Source: Albula goreensis
Lineage: Eukaryota; Chordata; Actinopteri; Albuliformes; Albulidae
Direction: 5' to 3'
Length of the DNA stretch: 64,000 bases
Assembly: GCA_022829145.1 (NCBI GenBank)
Contig: CM040743.1
Location: 34,761,841 to 34,825,840 of the forward strand
In this document: positions 38,501-50,780 of the stretch, piece after piece
Numbering within the stretch: position 1 is the stretch's first letter
Layout of the letters: every line of letters starts with the position of its first letter
The notes under the pieces: generated by a model
Seen by the model: the letters and a program-made list of their open reading frames with translations, nothing else
What the model was told of the DNA's origin: nothing
Database searches by the model: none
Program-made: the position numbers and the translations under genes

Positions 38501-41100
38501 AATGTACCATGGGCTAGATGCAGAGCCATACATTTCTGTATTGGTCTTTAACAATAACATTTGCAGGGAATTGCAGTTTTGGCACAGCTTGTTTTAACTA
38601 GTGAGTGTGTAAATGTGACTTCTTTAATGTTATAGGCAGGAGGATATTCAATCTAAAAAAAAATTCAGTTCAAATTTATTTGACACAAAAAAATATCAAT
38701 TGTCAGCGTTTCTTTTAATCCCCTTGGATGAAAGAGGCACTGACAATTAATTCCATCTAGAAAGCAATGTAAGAGCGGAAGTATTTTTCACACTTTTCAG
38801 ACTAAATGATGAGGTGCAAGTCTGCCTTGCAGTTTCTTACTCCAGCACTTATCTCAGGGTGTAGTGGGCTGTTAACCTGTCACATTGAGGGTTTTGATTT
38901 GTGCGTATTTGTCCAAACGGACAGCACAGGGCTCCATTCTGATGAATCTCTTTTTCGCACGGTGCACTGGTTCGGCTCTACTGTCACACGCGAATTGGGG
39001 GTTGTAGATCAACTACTCAGGCATGTTTGCCACTGCATGGCATGATATGCAGCTATATGAAGCTAGATGGAACTCAACAGTCTAGTAATCCCTCTGAGTG
39101 TCTGCATCAATACCAACCCTTCTTTATGGCAACTAATAAAATAGATTGGTTTGGTAACGATTTACATGCTGTCAGACGTGATGCTGTGGGAAAATGTGTT
39201 AAGTGGTCCAAATAAACAATGAATGGGATGTGTTAAGAGGGCTGACACATGGAATTCTGCGTAGACGGCACTGCGGTGATATAATGGGACAGGCTGTAGG
39301 TGGCTGGGAGGTGTCAGTCCACAGGTTGACTGAGGAAATCAGGCCATGTAACACTGGTGACAGTAAAATGGCTTCCTCCTCTTGCTTTTAAATCTGCCCT
39401 AGTCCTGGAATCATGAGTGGTGAAGTGCTTTTTGTTGTTTAGCATTTATGTATGTAATGTTCATTTAATTAAATCAATGACATGGATATGTACTGGATGT
39501 GGGAGCCAGCACTACGGCTCTGCAGGACCAGTTATTATATTAAGCAAAGAAATGTTCGGATTGGGGAGTCCGTTCATCTGTAGCCTCTCCGGGAGAGGGG
39601 GAAAAGTTAACCGAAGACGAAGAGCCATCGCTTACTTTGGTCCTTTCAGCCAAAGGCTTTGTTGTGTAATTGGATTTGCCTTTTTCCCGTAATTGAACAA
39701 GATCACAATACCCGTGAGTCGGAGGCACATGAAAGGTGATTTTAAGAGATGGGCTGTTGATCCCAAGGAGCGGCGGCTGCACGCCGCGCTGAGTTAAACC
39801 GAGAATGCACCGCGGTCCCACGGGATAACGCTGCAGCTGTAGCCAGCGATCGTCGGTATCACGGCGGTGCAGGTGTTGATCTGTGAGGATTACCTCGGGA
39901 AGGTTATTACAGAGAGACCCTTCGCACCCCGTCAGTTACATGTTTTATATCCGCCAATGTGGAATGCTCACTTCTTTAAGGGTGTAAATCCGGGATTACG
40001 GCGTATCGCCTGGCCCTGCCTCTGTGCCAGTGATCCTGTCGATTTACTCTGAAAAGCCTGTTCTTATGATTGCTGCATCCGTGCTGCTACAGGGGTCACA
40101 AATCCCCTTCTCCCCGTAAGCAGTTACGCTTTAAAACAGCTTCAGTTTAAGGCTTTCAAAGCCACTACCGTAATGGCTTTCTGTCTTGCTCGCCATTTTC
40201 CTTGAATGCAGATCTTACTTTGGATCTCCTGCTCTTCCTGCCTATGTCAAATCAGAAGTTATTTTACCCCTTTTTATTAAAATCCTATTTCAATTCAGCA
40301 CAGCTTGGTTTTGCCTGTGCACTGTAAATGTGATACTTGAATATACAATAATGAATATTCAATGACAATAAGTTATTATTCTCTAGTATTATTCTTTACT
40401 GCCTATTTAAGGTGTAAAATCGGCACACAGTTCCAATAAAAAACAAAAGCGAATATTGCTTCAAATATTGTACTCAGTGGAAGCTGTTTTGAAACATGAA
40501 GTATCATTCATATCCCTGTTAATTTATGTATTATAAATATACAGAGGGTAGACAAGTAATGGGAAAATCTGAAAAACAATGTATGTGTATTAACTAATGA
40601 GGACTTTGGCTACCCTATGACTTCAGAAAAGCTCTTGCAATATCAGCACTAGCCATTAACTATATCAATATGTTGCTGCTATAAAAGGTATTAAAATAAA
40701 TATGTGTAGTTGTATACTAGATACTGTCTATACATTAAGGGGAGTGTGAGGGAATGTGCTTGTTAACCTAATCTAAGGCAGATGATTGGAAGGCAGACTT
40801 TGTGAGGGTGCTTATTTGCCCCAGTTTCCATGAACACAAGCCCACCCAGCAAAGTCGCTTCATAAAAGACAAGCGTTTCCACCCAAGGTGACCTACCTGG
40901 GTGTTCGCCCCGGGGATAATGATACGCATGCCAGCTTTGCTGTGGGCTATTTCAGGATGACGGACTGATTATTTAAAAAGCTTGTAAATCAGCTTTCACA
41001 GCTTGCATGGGCACCCAGCTTTTTCATTATGCATGGATAAGTACTTATGAAAGTATTACAGATGCTTCAGGCCATTTTTAATTTAAAGTTCCTCACTCCC
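38500..41100. other. Intergenic sequence with a CpG-containing unique block
   Basis: No gene recognised. The block at about 39530-40030 is richer in CpG and GC than its flanks, is not obviously repetitive and has no splice-flanked open frame. It could be a regulatory element, but that needs cross-species comparison. Confidence 0.35.
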
Positions 41101-41118
41101 TCACACACACACACACAC
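41101..41118 (+). repeat. CA microsatellite
   Basis: (CA)9 run. Confidence 0.9.
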
Positions 41119-43835
41119 CAAACATTTGCAGTCTACCAAAACAAGTGCTAATGCTACTGTTGATTCTCCATCCCTCATGATTCCACAGGCATATGGACAC
41201 AGTATCTGCGGAATGGACAGAGCCTTTTCTTTATGTCCTTTGGCAGCTGTAATAATGAACTGCAAAAAAGCAGAGGCTGTGGACTTCACAATAAAATGTT
41301 AGTTGAACTCTCATAGAGTTCAGTAAGTATTGCATGTACACTATCAGAGTAAAATGCACTCTCTCAGAGTTGATTTTACACTGGAAAATTTTGAGTGCAT
41401 ATATTTTGAGCTTTTTGAGTACATTTTTGATATAAGTGCGTTCCTCCTACAAGAAAACATAAATCAGGACCCACGGATAAAAAAAAGAGAAAATTTCACG
41501 CACCTAGAGACGACGGTAACATCTCCTGTTTTGATGTTATTTGCAGATAGAGTCCTCAGATCTAGCTGTCGGTTCACATCTCCCTGGTCATTTGCATGTA
41601 GTAATGCAAGCAAGCCTTTACCACAGTGACACCAAACTGAGTCATCAACACTCAGGACTTGTTTTTCCGGGACACAGCGCTTCTAAATATAATAGCGGGA
41701 AATTTTTCCTGACCCTCACTGAAAGCTTTCTAAATGCCTTCAAAATGGTTCAACAATCCTGTCCCCAGAGACAGATGTAATCGCGGAGATGTTTTTCGCT
41801 ACCACAGAGAGAGGTAATGTTTATGTTTTTTTAAAAAAATAAATAAATAAAATATGCCAGGAAAGACACAAAGAATTGTGTGTGTTTATGGGTCATTTTT
41901 GCTCACATTTTAAATGTGACAATGATCAAGACATGAGGCTACCTAGCACCCCTAGTAAAAGCATCTGTATCCTCACCTCCAGCCCCCCAAATCTAGAGAC
42001 TCTAAAGACTGAATCACCTTCAGTGACAATGGTGGACCACCATGACCTTTGACCTCTGTTACTATGGAGACAGGCAATTGCATACAATTCTCAACAGCTT
42101 TCTGAAACCATGAAAGGCTCAGATAAGTTTCTCCAAAGCCAAGCCTCACCCAAAGGATCTTAAAACATCGATAAAGTTTGCAAGACTGTACTGTCAAATT
42201 TAGGCTCGGTTTTTTCCAATATTTTTGTTATTAGCTACTGTGTCAAACTAACTTGAGGATACTGGCCAGTTGATTTGCCAGGTGGGTAAAGTGCTATACC
42301 TTTACATGCTTGCTACATGAATGCTCCTGTTGTGTCACCAACATTGAGCGCATATAGCAGGAAGATAAATACTTAAATACAACTGGGAAGAGCTACTGAG
42401 TGGTTGGGATATGTAGTTCAGGTTTGGTTTGCCCCATGCCATTATCCAACAATTTAAGAAGCCTCATTTATCAACTGTTTGTATTGTAAAGTGTATGTGT
42501 ATGCAATCCCATGCCAACAAAAGTTTGGGGGTGTTTAAAAGAGTTAGTGATTCAAAAGACATTGTATCAAGTCTTTTCTGTTAGTGACAGCTAATCAACT
42601 ATCAAGGGATTCAAAGTGACACAATCACAAATCAAAATGGTAAGGTGTTTAGTGGATGGAAGCATTTATATATCTTTACAGTGAGAGTATGGTGAAAAAA
42701 TATGATTTATCCTTCATCATAAATACATCAGAACAAGTAAATAACCATAATGTGATAACATCATATTCTGATATGGTGTTACAATCAGTGCACTATCATC
42801 ATCAATGAATGATATGAATTTTATTAATATGATATATAATGTCATAAAGACGAGATGACATTACAAACTCATTATGTAGTGTTGGTATAAACAATGCAAT
42901 AATTGCTCAATTTTTAAAAATGACAATAAAGGTCATAACGTGGTAGGCTGATACAACGATGCAATTAACACAACAGAATAATGATGAACTCATGGAACGA
43001 ATAATATAAAGAAAATTAAACTTATTACTGATAGCATCAATTTGTCCCTTGTTGCATGGTCAGCACACTTTGCTGTGTCAGTGTTGACAATTGAATAATT
43101 ATTGCGCCTATTATTGTGCTATTCTGTATGCGCTAAAGCTGCACTTGCAAGTTCTCATAAAGGAATACTGAGTGCATTGGAGTGAGTATGTGGTATGTGA
43201 CTGAGCAGACTACTTTGCACATGTAATGAATGGCTTATAAATAACACCCGTATGAGGGTGTTACCACATTTATATGGAACGTGTGATGCGTTAATGCATA
43301 TGTGTGATGTACACAACTTTGGGGAACACCAGCTAGATTTATGTATGCAGGATTATGGATTAGCAAAAGCTATTTTGACACATGATACCCCCAGGTATTA
43401 GCAGTTGTGGTACACATTTGGGCTTGTCCTATACAGAGTATGGGGGATTTAAGTTTTAAGGCCTGGCTCCTATGAGTACCGGCTGTGGTCAGAGACCGAT
43501 GGGATACACCTCCTCTCTGCTTGGATATCCCCTCTCTCACATTGCTTTGAATAAAATCACAACTGGTGACTCTAAAGCTGGGAGAAAGAGGCAGCTATAT
43601 GCTGCGTGTGGCTAGGCATCGTGACGGTGGCCAGGACAGGCATACTGCAGAGAGAGTGCAATCGCAAGGTCCTGGAGAACGCCTCTCTGTCACAGCCAGT
43701 TAGCGGCCACATCCATCACTGTCTCGCGCGGAACATTGCTACCACTCTCTCGTTGTGCACCGATGGCTGTAACAGCCAGAGAGTGGTCCTCAGAACAGCC
43801 CGTGGAAACACAATGGGGTCACACGATTATAACAT
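41119..43835. other. Intergenic AT-rich sequence
   Basis: No gene seen. The stretch 42660-43110 is especially AT-rich with many ATGATAT/CATAAT strings. Confidence 0.4.
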
Positions 43836-43990
43836 CTCAATCAATCAATCAATCAACTTTTATTTGTATAGTGCATTTCACAAACATTTGCCACAATACG
43901 CTTTACAGTAAACCCTAACCTGCACCCTTACAAAAGCAAGCCTTTGGCAGCAATGGCAAGGAAAAACTCTGTCTCTAATCCTGGACCAAG
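43836..43990 (+). mobile_element. Dispersed fish repeat with (TCAA)n head and 'TTTTATTTGTATAGTGC' motif
   Basis: TCAATCAATCAATCAA is followed by CTTTTATTTGTATAGTGCAT, TTTGCCACAATACGCTTTAC, AGTAAACCCTAACCTGCACC and GGCAGCAATGGCAAGGAAAA. This is a very common fish interspersed repeat. A second, weaker piece (ATTTTTGTATAGTGCTCTTAA) lies near 44080-44105. Confidence 0.8.
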
Positions 43991-46900
43991 AAACATCACA
44001 ATCTATTTTAGCAATGCCCTTTTATAGTCACATTTGTGAACATCAATCAAATGTCTTCCATAACCTCCATTAATCAAACATTTTTGTATAGTGCTCTTAA
44101 TGCCAAGGTGTTCTGAACTGAACAAAATAATAAAATAAAGCAAGACACATTTCTGATTACATACAGATAATGTAAAATAATGTTTTTTTTAATGTAGTTA
44201 CATTGTAAAATATTTTCTGACCATAACTGGAACAGAGAGCTACGATTAAACTGTATAGTAACTGAAAGATCTCTGAGAGTGAACTGAGCTAACCTTCTGA
44301 ACTATCGTCCGGAACCACCAACAGATCCTCGCTCTCGGAGAACAGAGGGTGACCTTTAAAATTCACTGTTCATCTTTCAGCGGTAAAATATATGACAATC
44401 ATAAATATGTGAGCTGAGTCAGGGGTTGCCAACATAGGTCAGCTATAGAGGGATCATGGTGACTGATGCAAGATCAGTTTCATCTTACTTTGTGTACTGG
44501 TTGGGGTTTGAATTTAGATTGGATGACCTGATCCTAGGTCTGTGCTTGGTGGTTAAATGGACCTTTAATCACAATTTCCAGAGGATAAGCGGCAGTGCTA
44601 CAAGGTAATTAAAATTAAAGCATAGGGTCAATGTACCAGTACTGTAATACAGCTCAATGATTTACGTTTCTATTTTAAATACATTTTAATAATAGTGTTC
44701 TCTTCATTCCACAATTGTCAATCATCATTGTAGTTATTCCTTTCATGAGTGCCCTTAGTGATACAGCTACACTCTGCAAACAAACAAAGAACAAAACAAA
44801 TGTGATCAACACTTGATGACATGATTCCTTTTATCACCATGTCATGTAGCATTTGCACTAATGGCTGCCTGTACCTCCAGGAACAGCTAATGAATCTATG
44901 TGTATTTTTGTAAGTGCTTGTTCAATCTTGCTTAAAGGAGACCATGAGCGTGCAAAATCCTCTGAAAATATTTGAGGATGGACTCTAGCATCTGCATCCT
45001 TGGAATTGCATGGAGTGTCTGCAGTCCACTGTGAGCCGCATAACTGTGTGCTGCATTGGTGGAACCTGTAATTCCCACAGGGAGATTGCAGGAACCCGTT
45101 CGGCCAGAGGAGTCACTGTTGAGCACACAGACTTTCATTGCCTGGATGACAGTATAGCCGATAGCATGTGGAGCATCCTGAAGGCAACAAACACCACCAG
45201 CAATGCCATGATTTTACACAGTCCTTACACTAAGAACAATGTCTCAGCTTGGTATGCCAATCGAGAGTCCCTTAATTACAGATGTTGCACATCAATTAGA
45301 CAAACAGCGAAAGCTTAAACCCAAGGACCAAAGCAAAAAAAATCCACATGAATCAATATGATACATAGTAATTTGATGAACAAAAAAAAAAAAAAACTTG
45401 AGATAACTCTTTTGCTATGTGAGTCATGCAGAATAGTGTAACAAAAATTATGATGTATACATACGATTTGAGTAATATGTTGCTGGGATGTATTTTAGGT
45501 CATTGTTCAAATGAATAAATCTGATAAATTTGAAACACTGTATTTTACAATCAGCTCTGTTGATTTATTTCTCTGCCCTGGCTCCTGTATTCAGCTCATT
45601 TGTCTTTCTTTGTTAAATTAGACAGCCTAACTCTGCCCCTCCTCCTTCCTTTCCCCTTGCCCTTCCCCTCTCCCTACCGAGCCATTGCAAAACACGACCA
45701 AGGCTCGATCAAATTTTATTAGAGAGCAGTAGATACACACTGTGAAATAGATTTTATTTCAACTTCATTTAAGTGATCTGAGTAAAAGGTTTTTTTCTCT
45801 TTCGCATCCTCAGAATACACTGGAAATATTTCACTGATAACATTGCTCTCTACCTGTGTGGCAAAAGAGGGACTTGATCCTGCCACCTCCTATTTTCGTT
45901 CCTTGTTCTTGTTGCTCAGATCCCCTGTCTGCTGTCCATATGGGCTCATAGACTTAGACTTGGGGGCCCAGAAGATGGCTGCTCTGAGATGACCTCCAGA
46001 GCAAAGTGGAGGAATGGCCCCAGGTTCTATGCATTTCCTCTTCCGATTCCAATCAGAAACACGGTTCTGATCCACTGTCCCAAAAGGCTTCGGACTAAGG
46101 TGCTCTTTTAATTTCCCATGAGCCTCTTAGCCCGAGATAAGATGTTTTGGGAGGGTGTTAGTTCCTCGGCTGCTCTTGCCCTAAAAAAAAGCACTTATTG
46201 AGTGAAAGCCTTAATCCAGCGAGCTGTCAGGAAAAAAGGGCAATTCCACCAATACACGCAGACGACCTTGAGGAAGATTACTCCCATTTCTCAGTTCCAG
46301 AGAGACTTCTGACCAGTAAACCTTAATGCTGATTGGTGACCAAACTCTCAAGGTATAAAGGGTGTTATTTCTGAGACTGACATCCTTAGTGACATTAGTA
46401 TTAAAGATAATCTTTAATAGTTAATCAAGTACCAAAAGCATGCAACCCAAGCCCCACCTTACACTCATACACTGGCCCAACTATGAAATTTTTTTTTTTT
46501 TTTTCATATTTAAAAAGTATGATAAAACATTTTGCCATTGTATGCACATAACAGTGACAATAACGGGGCTGTCAACAGTGGCATAAATTTCAGCTTGAAT
46601 ATAACTTGCACCATTTTGATCTAATTTTGTTTTACTCTTAGATTGTGACATTCAATATCCACAAGAGGGAAATTAAAATTCTTTGGCAGACAAAGGGAGC
46701 TTTCAGACCTTGCTTCTCATGCACAACAATGTTGAAAAAATAAAAATCAATGACAAGCTAATAACGTGAATTTTGTCAATACAACAGTACGCTTTACGTG
46801 TGTATCATTTGGAGATTTTCTTGCAGACAGGGAATTAGCTTCCTGTGAGTGTGTTGGCACTTATTTATGCATCTGTTTATCAGAGATGATGTCAGTATAA

Positions 46901-48794
46901 ATACAGTGGTATTGAAGCGCTGAACAGTTATTGAAGCTATGTCCTATTAATACAATATTTTAATTGAGGCATATGGCAAGTTGCACAGGTACAACTGAAC
47001 AGAGCAGTCTGTCTGGCACGGTTCTTTAACAACCATATTCGTGAAGACCTGAGCAGTCTATATTTGGAAATCTTGTGTTTTTAATTGTTTTAGTCAGATA
47101 CTAATCCTAATAGCAAATTGTTATGTATTATTTTGTAATGAATTCCTATTACAATGAAAATCTTCTTATAAAAAATGTCCAACATAAAACAACAGCGCTG
47201 GGTTTTCCATATAAAGAGCCACCCTACATCATCAGCTAAGCATTTTGGGTTTGATTCTAATCACATTGAATGTTGCTGACACTCCCACCATCTCTCTTGG
47301 CTTCAGCCGGGTCCCCCGTGTTTTTGTTTGAAAGTGCGTGAGTGCTCAAATGCACTCTAGTGTTCCATTGTAGCCAGCGCCCCAAGCAGAGTTTTCTCGA
47401 GACGCAATTATATATGGCCACATGCTACTCAAGAGACCAGACGAGCTCGTCAATTAGATAGCTGCTTTAAACACCTCATTAACTGTTCAGAAAACATTGA
47501 AACTTTTCCTACACTCTTTCTCCTTAATCACAACCAGTGATTGTTGTGCTATTTCTGAGTTGTGCCTATTTCTGTAGTGCAGAGCTCTTGAACAAAGTCC
47601 TAGTCCATTTATCCTTATATAAGAATTGTATGAATATGTATATATTCATATATTAGCACCTGTAAGATGATTAATATATTTGCTTCAACAGTAGGAAAAA
47701 GGAACTTTCAATGTTAAGAGGAGAGAGTTGAGTATCTTTCAAGTCTGTAGAATCTCTTTACTGCCATAACAACCTACAGATTCTATAGATCTTCTGGCAT
47801 GTTGCCCGCTTAAAAGGGGGTTGATTGACATGAATGCTTAACCTATCAATCCACTCCTGTGGAGAAAGAAACCTTGAAAGCTCAACTCAATAATATGAGA
47901 ATTACTCTTGGAGTAGCACAGGGATATGTTTGTGGAGAGGTGAACCCTTCCACTTCAGAGAGTCTGTTTATTGGCAGTGAAATGCGGAAAAATGTGAACT
48001 CAGGGTAAGCATGCAGATGCTGGAAAGGTTGGCCTAAAATCACTGCAAATACTCACAAATATTTCTCAGTACTTTAATTCTCGTCAGTCAATTTCAAAAG
48101 GATTCTAATGTCATGACTCCCATTTTTTCCTCACAATGGGTACCTGAATATATTGTGCCTTTTACAGTTTGTGGAGCATCAGCCATGACCATTTTTCAGA
48201 AATGGGTTGGATGGGTTTCAGGGACAGTTTTTTTGTATTTTTGTGTGCCTTAGCCAGGTTCTTTTGTCCCTGCATTGCAGGTATGAGTCGTGTGTGGAAG
48301 CAAGATAACAAAGGTGTTTCTTTTTAATCAGCGGGGCCCAAAGAATAAGTCGTTGTCAATCTCTTTTTGTACTTTTCTCATGTTTATTTATTCATATTTT
48401 CAGTCTGACCTTTCTTTTCGTTCAAGCCACTGAATCTCAGAGGATGCCAAAGACATTTTAAAAGAACTTGCTTGTGGCTCATGGTTGAAGAGCTTGGAAA
48501 CATTTGTTCAGAAGCTATTTGTTTGGGTGACATCAGCCAGTTATGAAGAAATCAGTCACTTCACTACAATACTATCAAAACCCAAATTTTTTACCAGTCA
48601 ACATTCTGGTTGCACATTTCTGCACAAATTGAACCAAGCAGATCGGTTGCTCGAACGTATTTGATCCAACATTGGTGGGCCTGCATAATTTAAATGTAGA
48701 CCCACCATGGTTCTGGTGAGTTTACAGGGCATGTGGGTTTTTGTATGTGTGTTCTTTTAAATTATTTGATCAAGTAGCACAGGTGGTTGTAAAG
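43991..48794. other. Intergenic sequence, no gene recognised
   Basis: Contains A- or T-runs (45380-45395, 46490-46504). A 102-codon + strand open frame at 45010-45318 has no domain features and no supporting splice context. Several strings around 44410-44570 (GACCTGATCCTAGGTCTG) resemble ends of fish MITEs, but no full element could be delimited. Confidence 0.4.
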
Positions 48795-48910
48795 TTAATT
48801 CACCTCACCTGATTTCTCTGGCCTGAATCAGTTGCGGTTTTTACTGTAAAAACAAAAACCAGCACATCCTGTAGTTCTTCAAATAAAGGGCTGGCCGTTC
48901 CTGGTCTACA
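48795..48910. mobile_element. Dispersed non-autonomous element, copy 3 (fragment)
   Basis: TTAATTCACCTCACCTGATT, AACAAAAACCAGCACATCCT and GTAGTTCTTC...GGCTGGCCGTTCCTGGTC correspond to the end and interior strings of the elements at 7537 and 36340. Confidence 0.5.
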
Positions 48911-50219
48911 TAAATGTATCTGTTCATTTATAACCCTGAAAGCTGGTTATGTATCCAATGCCTGGTAGGGATGTTCCCAGGGGTTTGTCAATGTCACTTT
49001 TTTTGTAGTTGTGTGGGAACTGTTACATATAGCAAGAATGTATTATCTTTAATTACAGCAACTGCAGTACATTAAATTTGCAAGTGACAGTGTATGCCAA
49101 CTGGTTCAGCCCTTTCATTCAATGATTGGCAAAAACATAAAAATATTCTTCAAATGTGTGATAAACCCCATTTGTTACTTCTTCAGGGTCAAATCAATGT
49201 CAAAGCAGAATGCTATTTTACCTTTTGTAATGGACAAAGTGAATTAAATTGTCTTACTTTCGTCCCTACCATTGTACTTAAAAAATACTTAAAGCAAAAA
49301 AAAAAATAAAAGCAATTGGAAAATCCTCATATTGCATAGTCATAATCTCTCATTTGAGCTAACATGCATAAAATGTCAAAACATAAAATATTTAACATTT
49401 AAATGTACAAAAATGCATGACACTGCAAAAAGGTGGCTTTGCATAGTACATTTTTACAGCACCGTGTTGCTGATTACCACCACTAAGGAGGCATTAGTCC
49501 CTGGAGTATAAACCATCAGAGGTTAAAAACCACCTTACAGGGTCTGGCACATCATCAGCATCTTATGGGTCATTTCAAATGAACTAGTCTTCTATAAATG
49601 ATCGACCCAGCTAACAGAAAACACAACTTTGCTGAGCAATGCAGCTATGTAAACTATGTAACAATGCAATAACAAGGAAAGTAACATTCCACTTCTGAAG
49701 AAACAGTTCTACCCTCCCAGAGTCAGTATTATACAGCTGTAGAAAACGATAAAAATCTCTTCTGATTTGTGCATGTTTGTGTGAGGGGAGCTTGGTGTAG
49801 TTCTGCCAAAAGCTGTGAATATAAAGAATAGATGTTGAGAGGTGTTATAATTCAGTAGTGGCCGTGTCATCTTAAACATTCCACCTGCCAGCAGCTTTGC
49901 TACAGGTCGTTTCTATGTTGCTTTACCTCTAGTGTATTCTCTTCATTTCTTCACCTTTTATTATTTGCACATCTGCTGATATTTAGTCAGCTTCCCAGTT
50001 AAGAAGAAAATTCTCCAGAAGGCAGGGGTGGACAGAGGACATTGAAACTGTAACAATAGTACAGCATATAAATATAGATTATTTTATTTTTTTATAATGG
50101 GAGACATAGGCAGGCCTTGGTCTCCTAAATTCAGCGAGGTGCAGATGTTGCGTCTACTGTATGTACATTAATCTGTTTGGCTGCACAACAAATATTTCAT
50201 TTTTTCGCTACTTGTGCCC
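48911..50219. other. Intergenic sequence, no gene recognised
   Basis: AT-rich, with short A-runs near 49295-49305. No feature could be supported. Confidence 0.4.
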
Positions 50220-50780
50220 CCAGCTTGTTGTCCATGCCATTGCGCTGACATTTGGCCCCTCTAAGCCATGCAAAATGCTGCTTCCCAGCTTGTCTACAAT
50301 CAGCCAGAGTACATGCAAGTCACACCTCTTCTCATGTCACACAACTTGTTACCGTTTGTGATGGGAGTAAAATATTTATTTCTGTTCCTTGCCTACAGGG
50401 CAATGAGGGGAACGTTTCTCAAATGCAATCTCTCGCCAAGCATCACACCCCTGTCAGAAAACACCGGTCTGCGTTCTAAAAATCCCCTAGTGTCCCTTCC
50501 CAAAACAGTCTCCTCTCCACTCTGCCCCCTACCGGTGGAATGAATTTCCTCCCACGGTCAGGACAGCTGAGTCTAAATGTCTTCTGCGCCTAGTTTAAAC
50601 GGATCTATTTAAACAGCATCTTGGCCCGACTAATCTCAAAGTCTTGTGATCTCTTCAGTTTTCTATAATTTTCTTTCATCCATTTTTATCACTGTATCCT
50701 CGAACGCACCTCTCACTTTCTTGCTTGCACCTTGTATAACACTCGATGATATGAGGTAAGGCAGGCAAATTAACAGGTAA
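50220..50780 (+). pseudogene. L2-like LINE fragment (C-terminal reverse-transcriptase ORF, 5' truncated)
   Basis: The + strand reads LQNAAxxLV-like text: MQNAASQLVYNQPEYMQVTP, then LLMS..LLP, LAYRAMRGT and LSPSITPLSENTGLRSKN. After a frame change it continues WNEFPPTVRTAESKCLLRL near 50535-50595. This is the conserved C-terminal end of L2-clade fish LINE ORF2 (compare the usual AAARLV..QP..HVTPLL..LHWLP and W N x L P x x V R motifs). Upstream catalytic reverse-transcriptase motifs are absent, so it is a dead 5'-truncated insertion. The 3' end is approximate. Confidence 0.8.

Noticed and set aside
45010-45318. 102-codon + strand frame
   Set aside because: No recognisable motif, no promoter or splice evidence, and it sits among non-coding AT-rich DNA.
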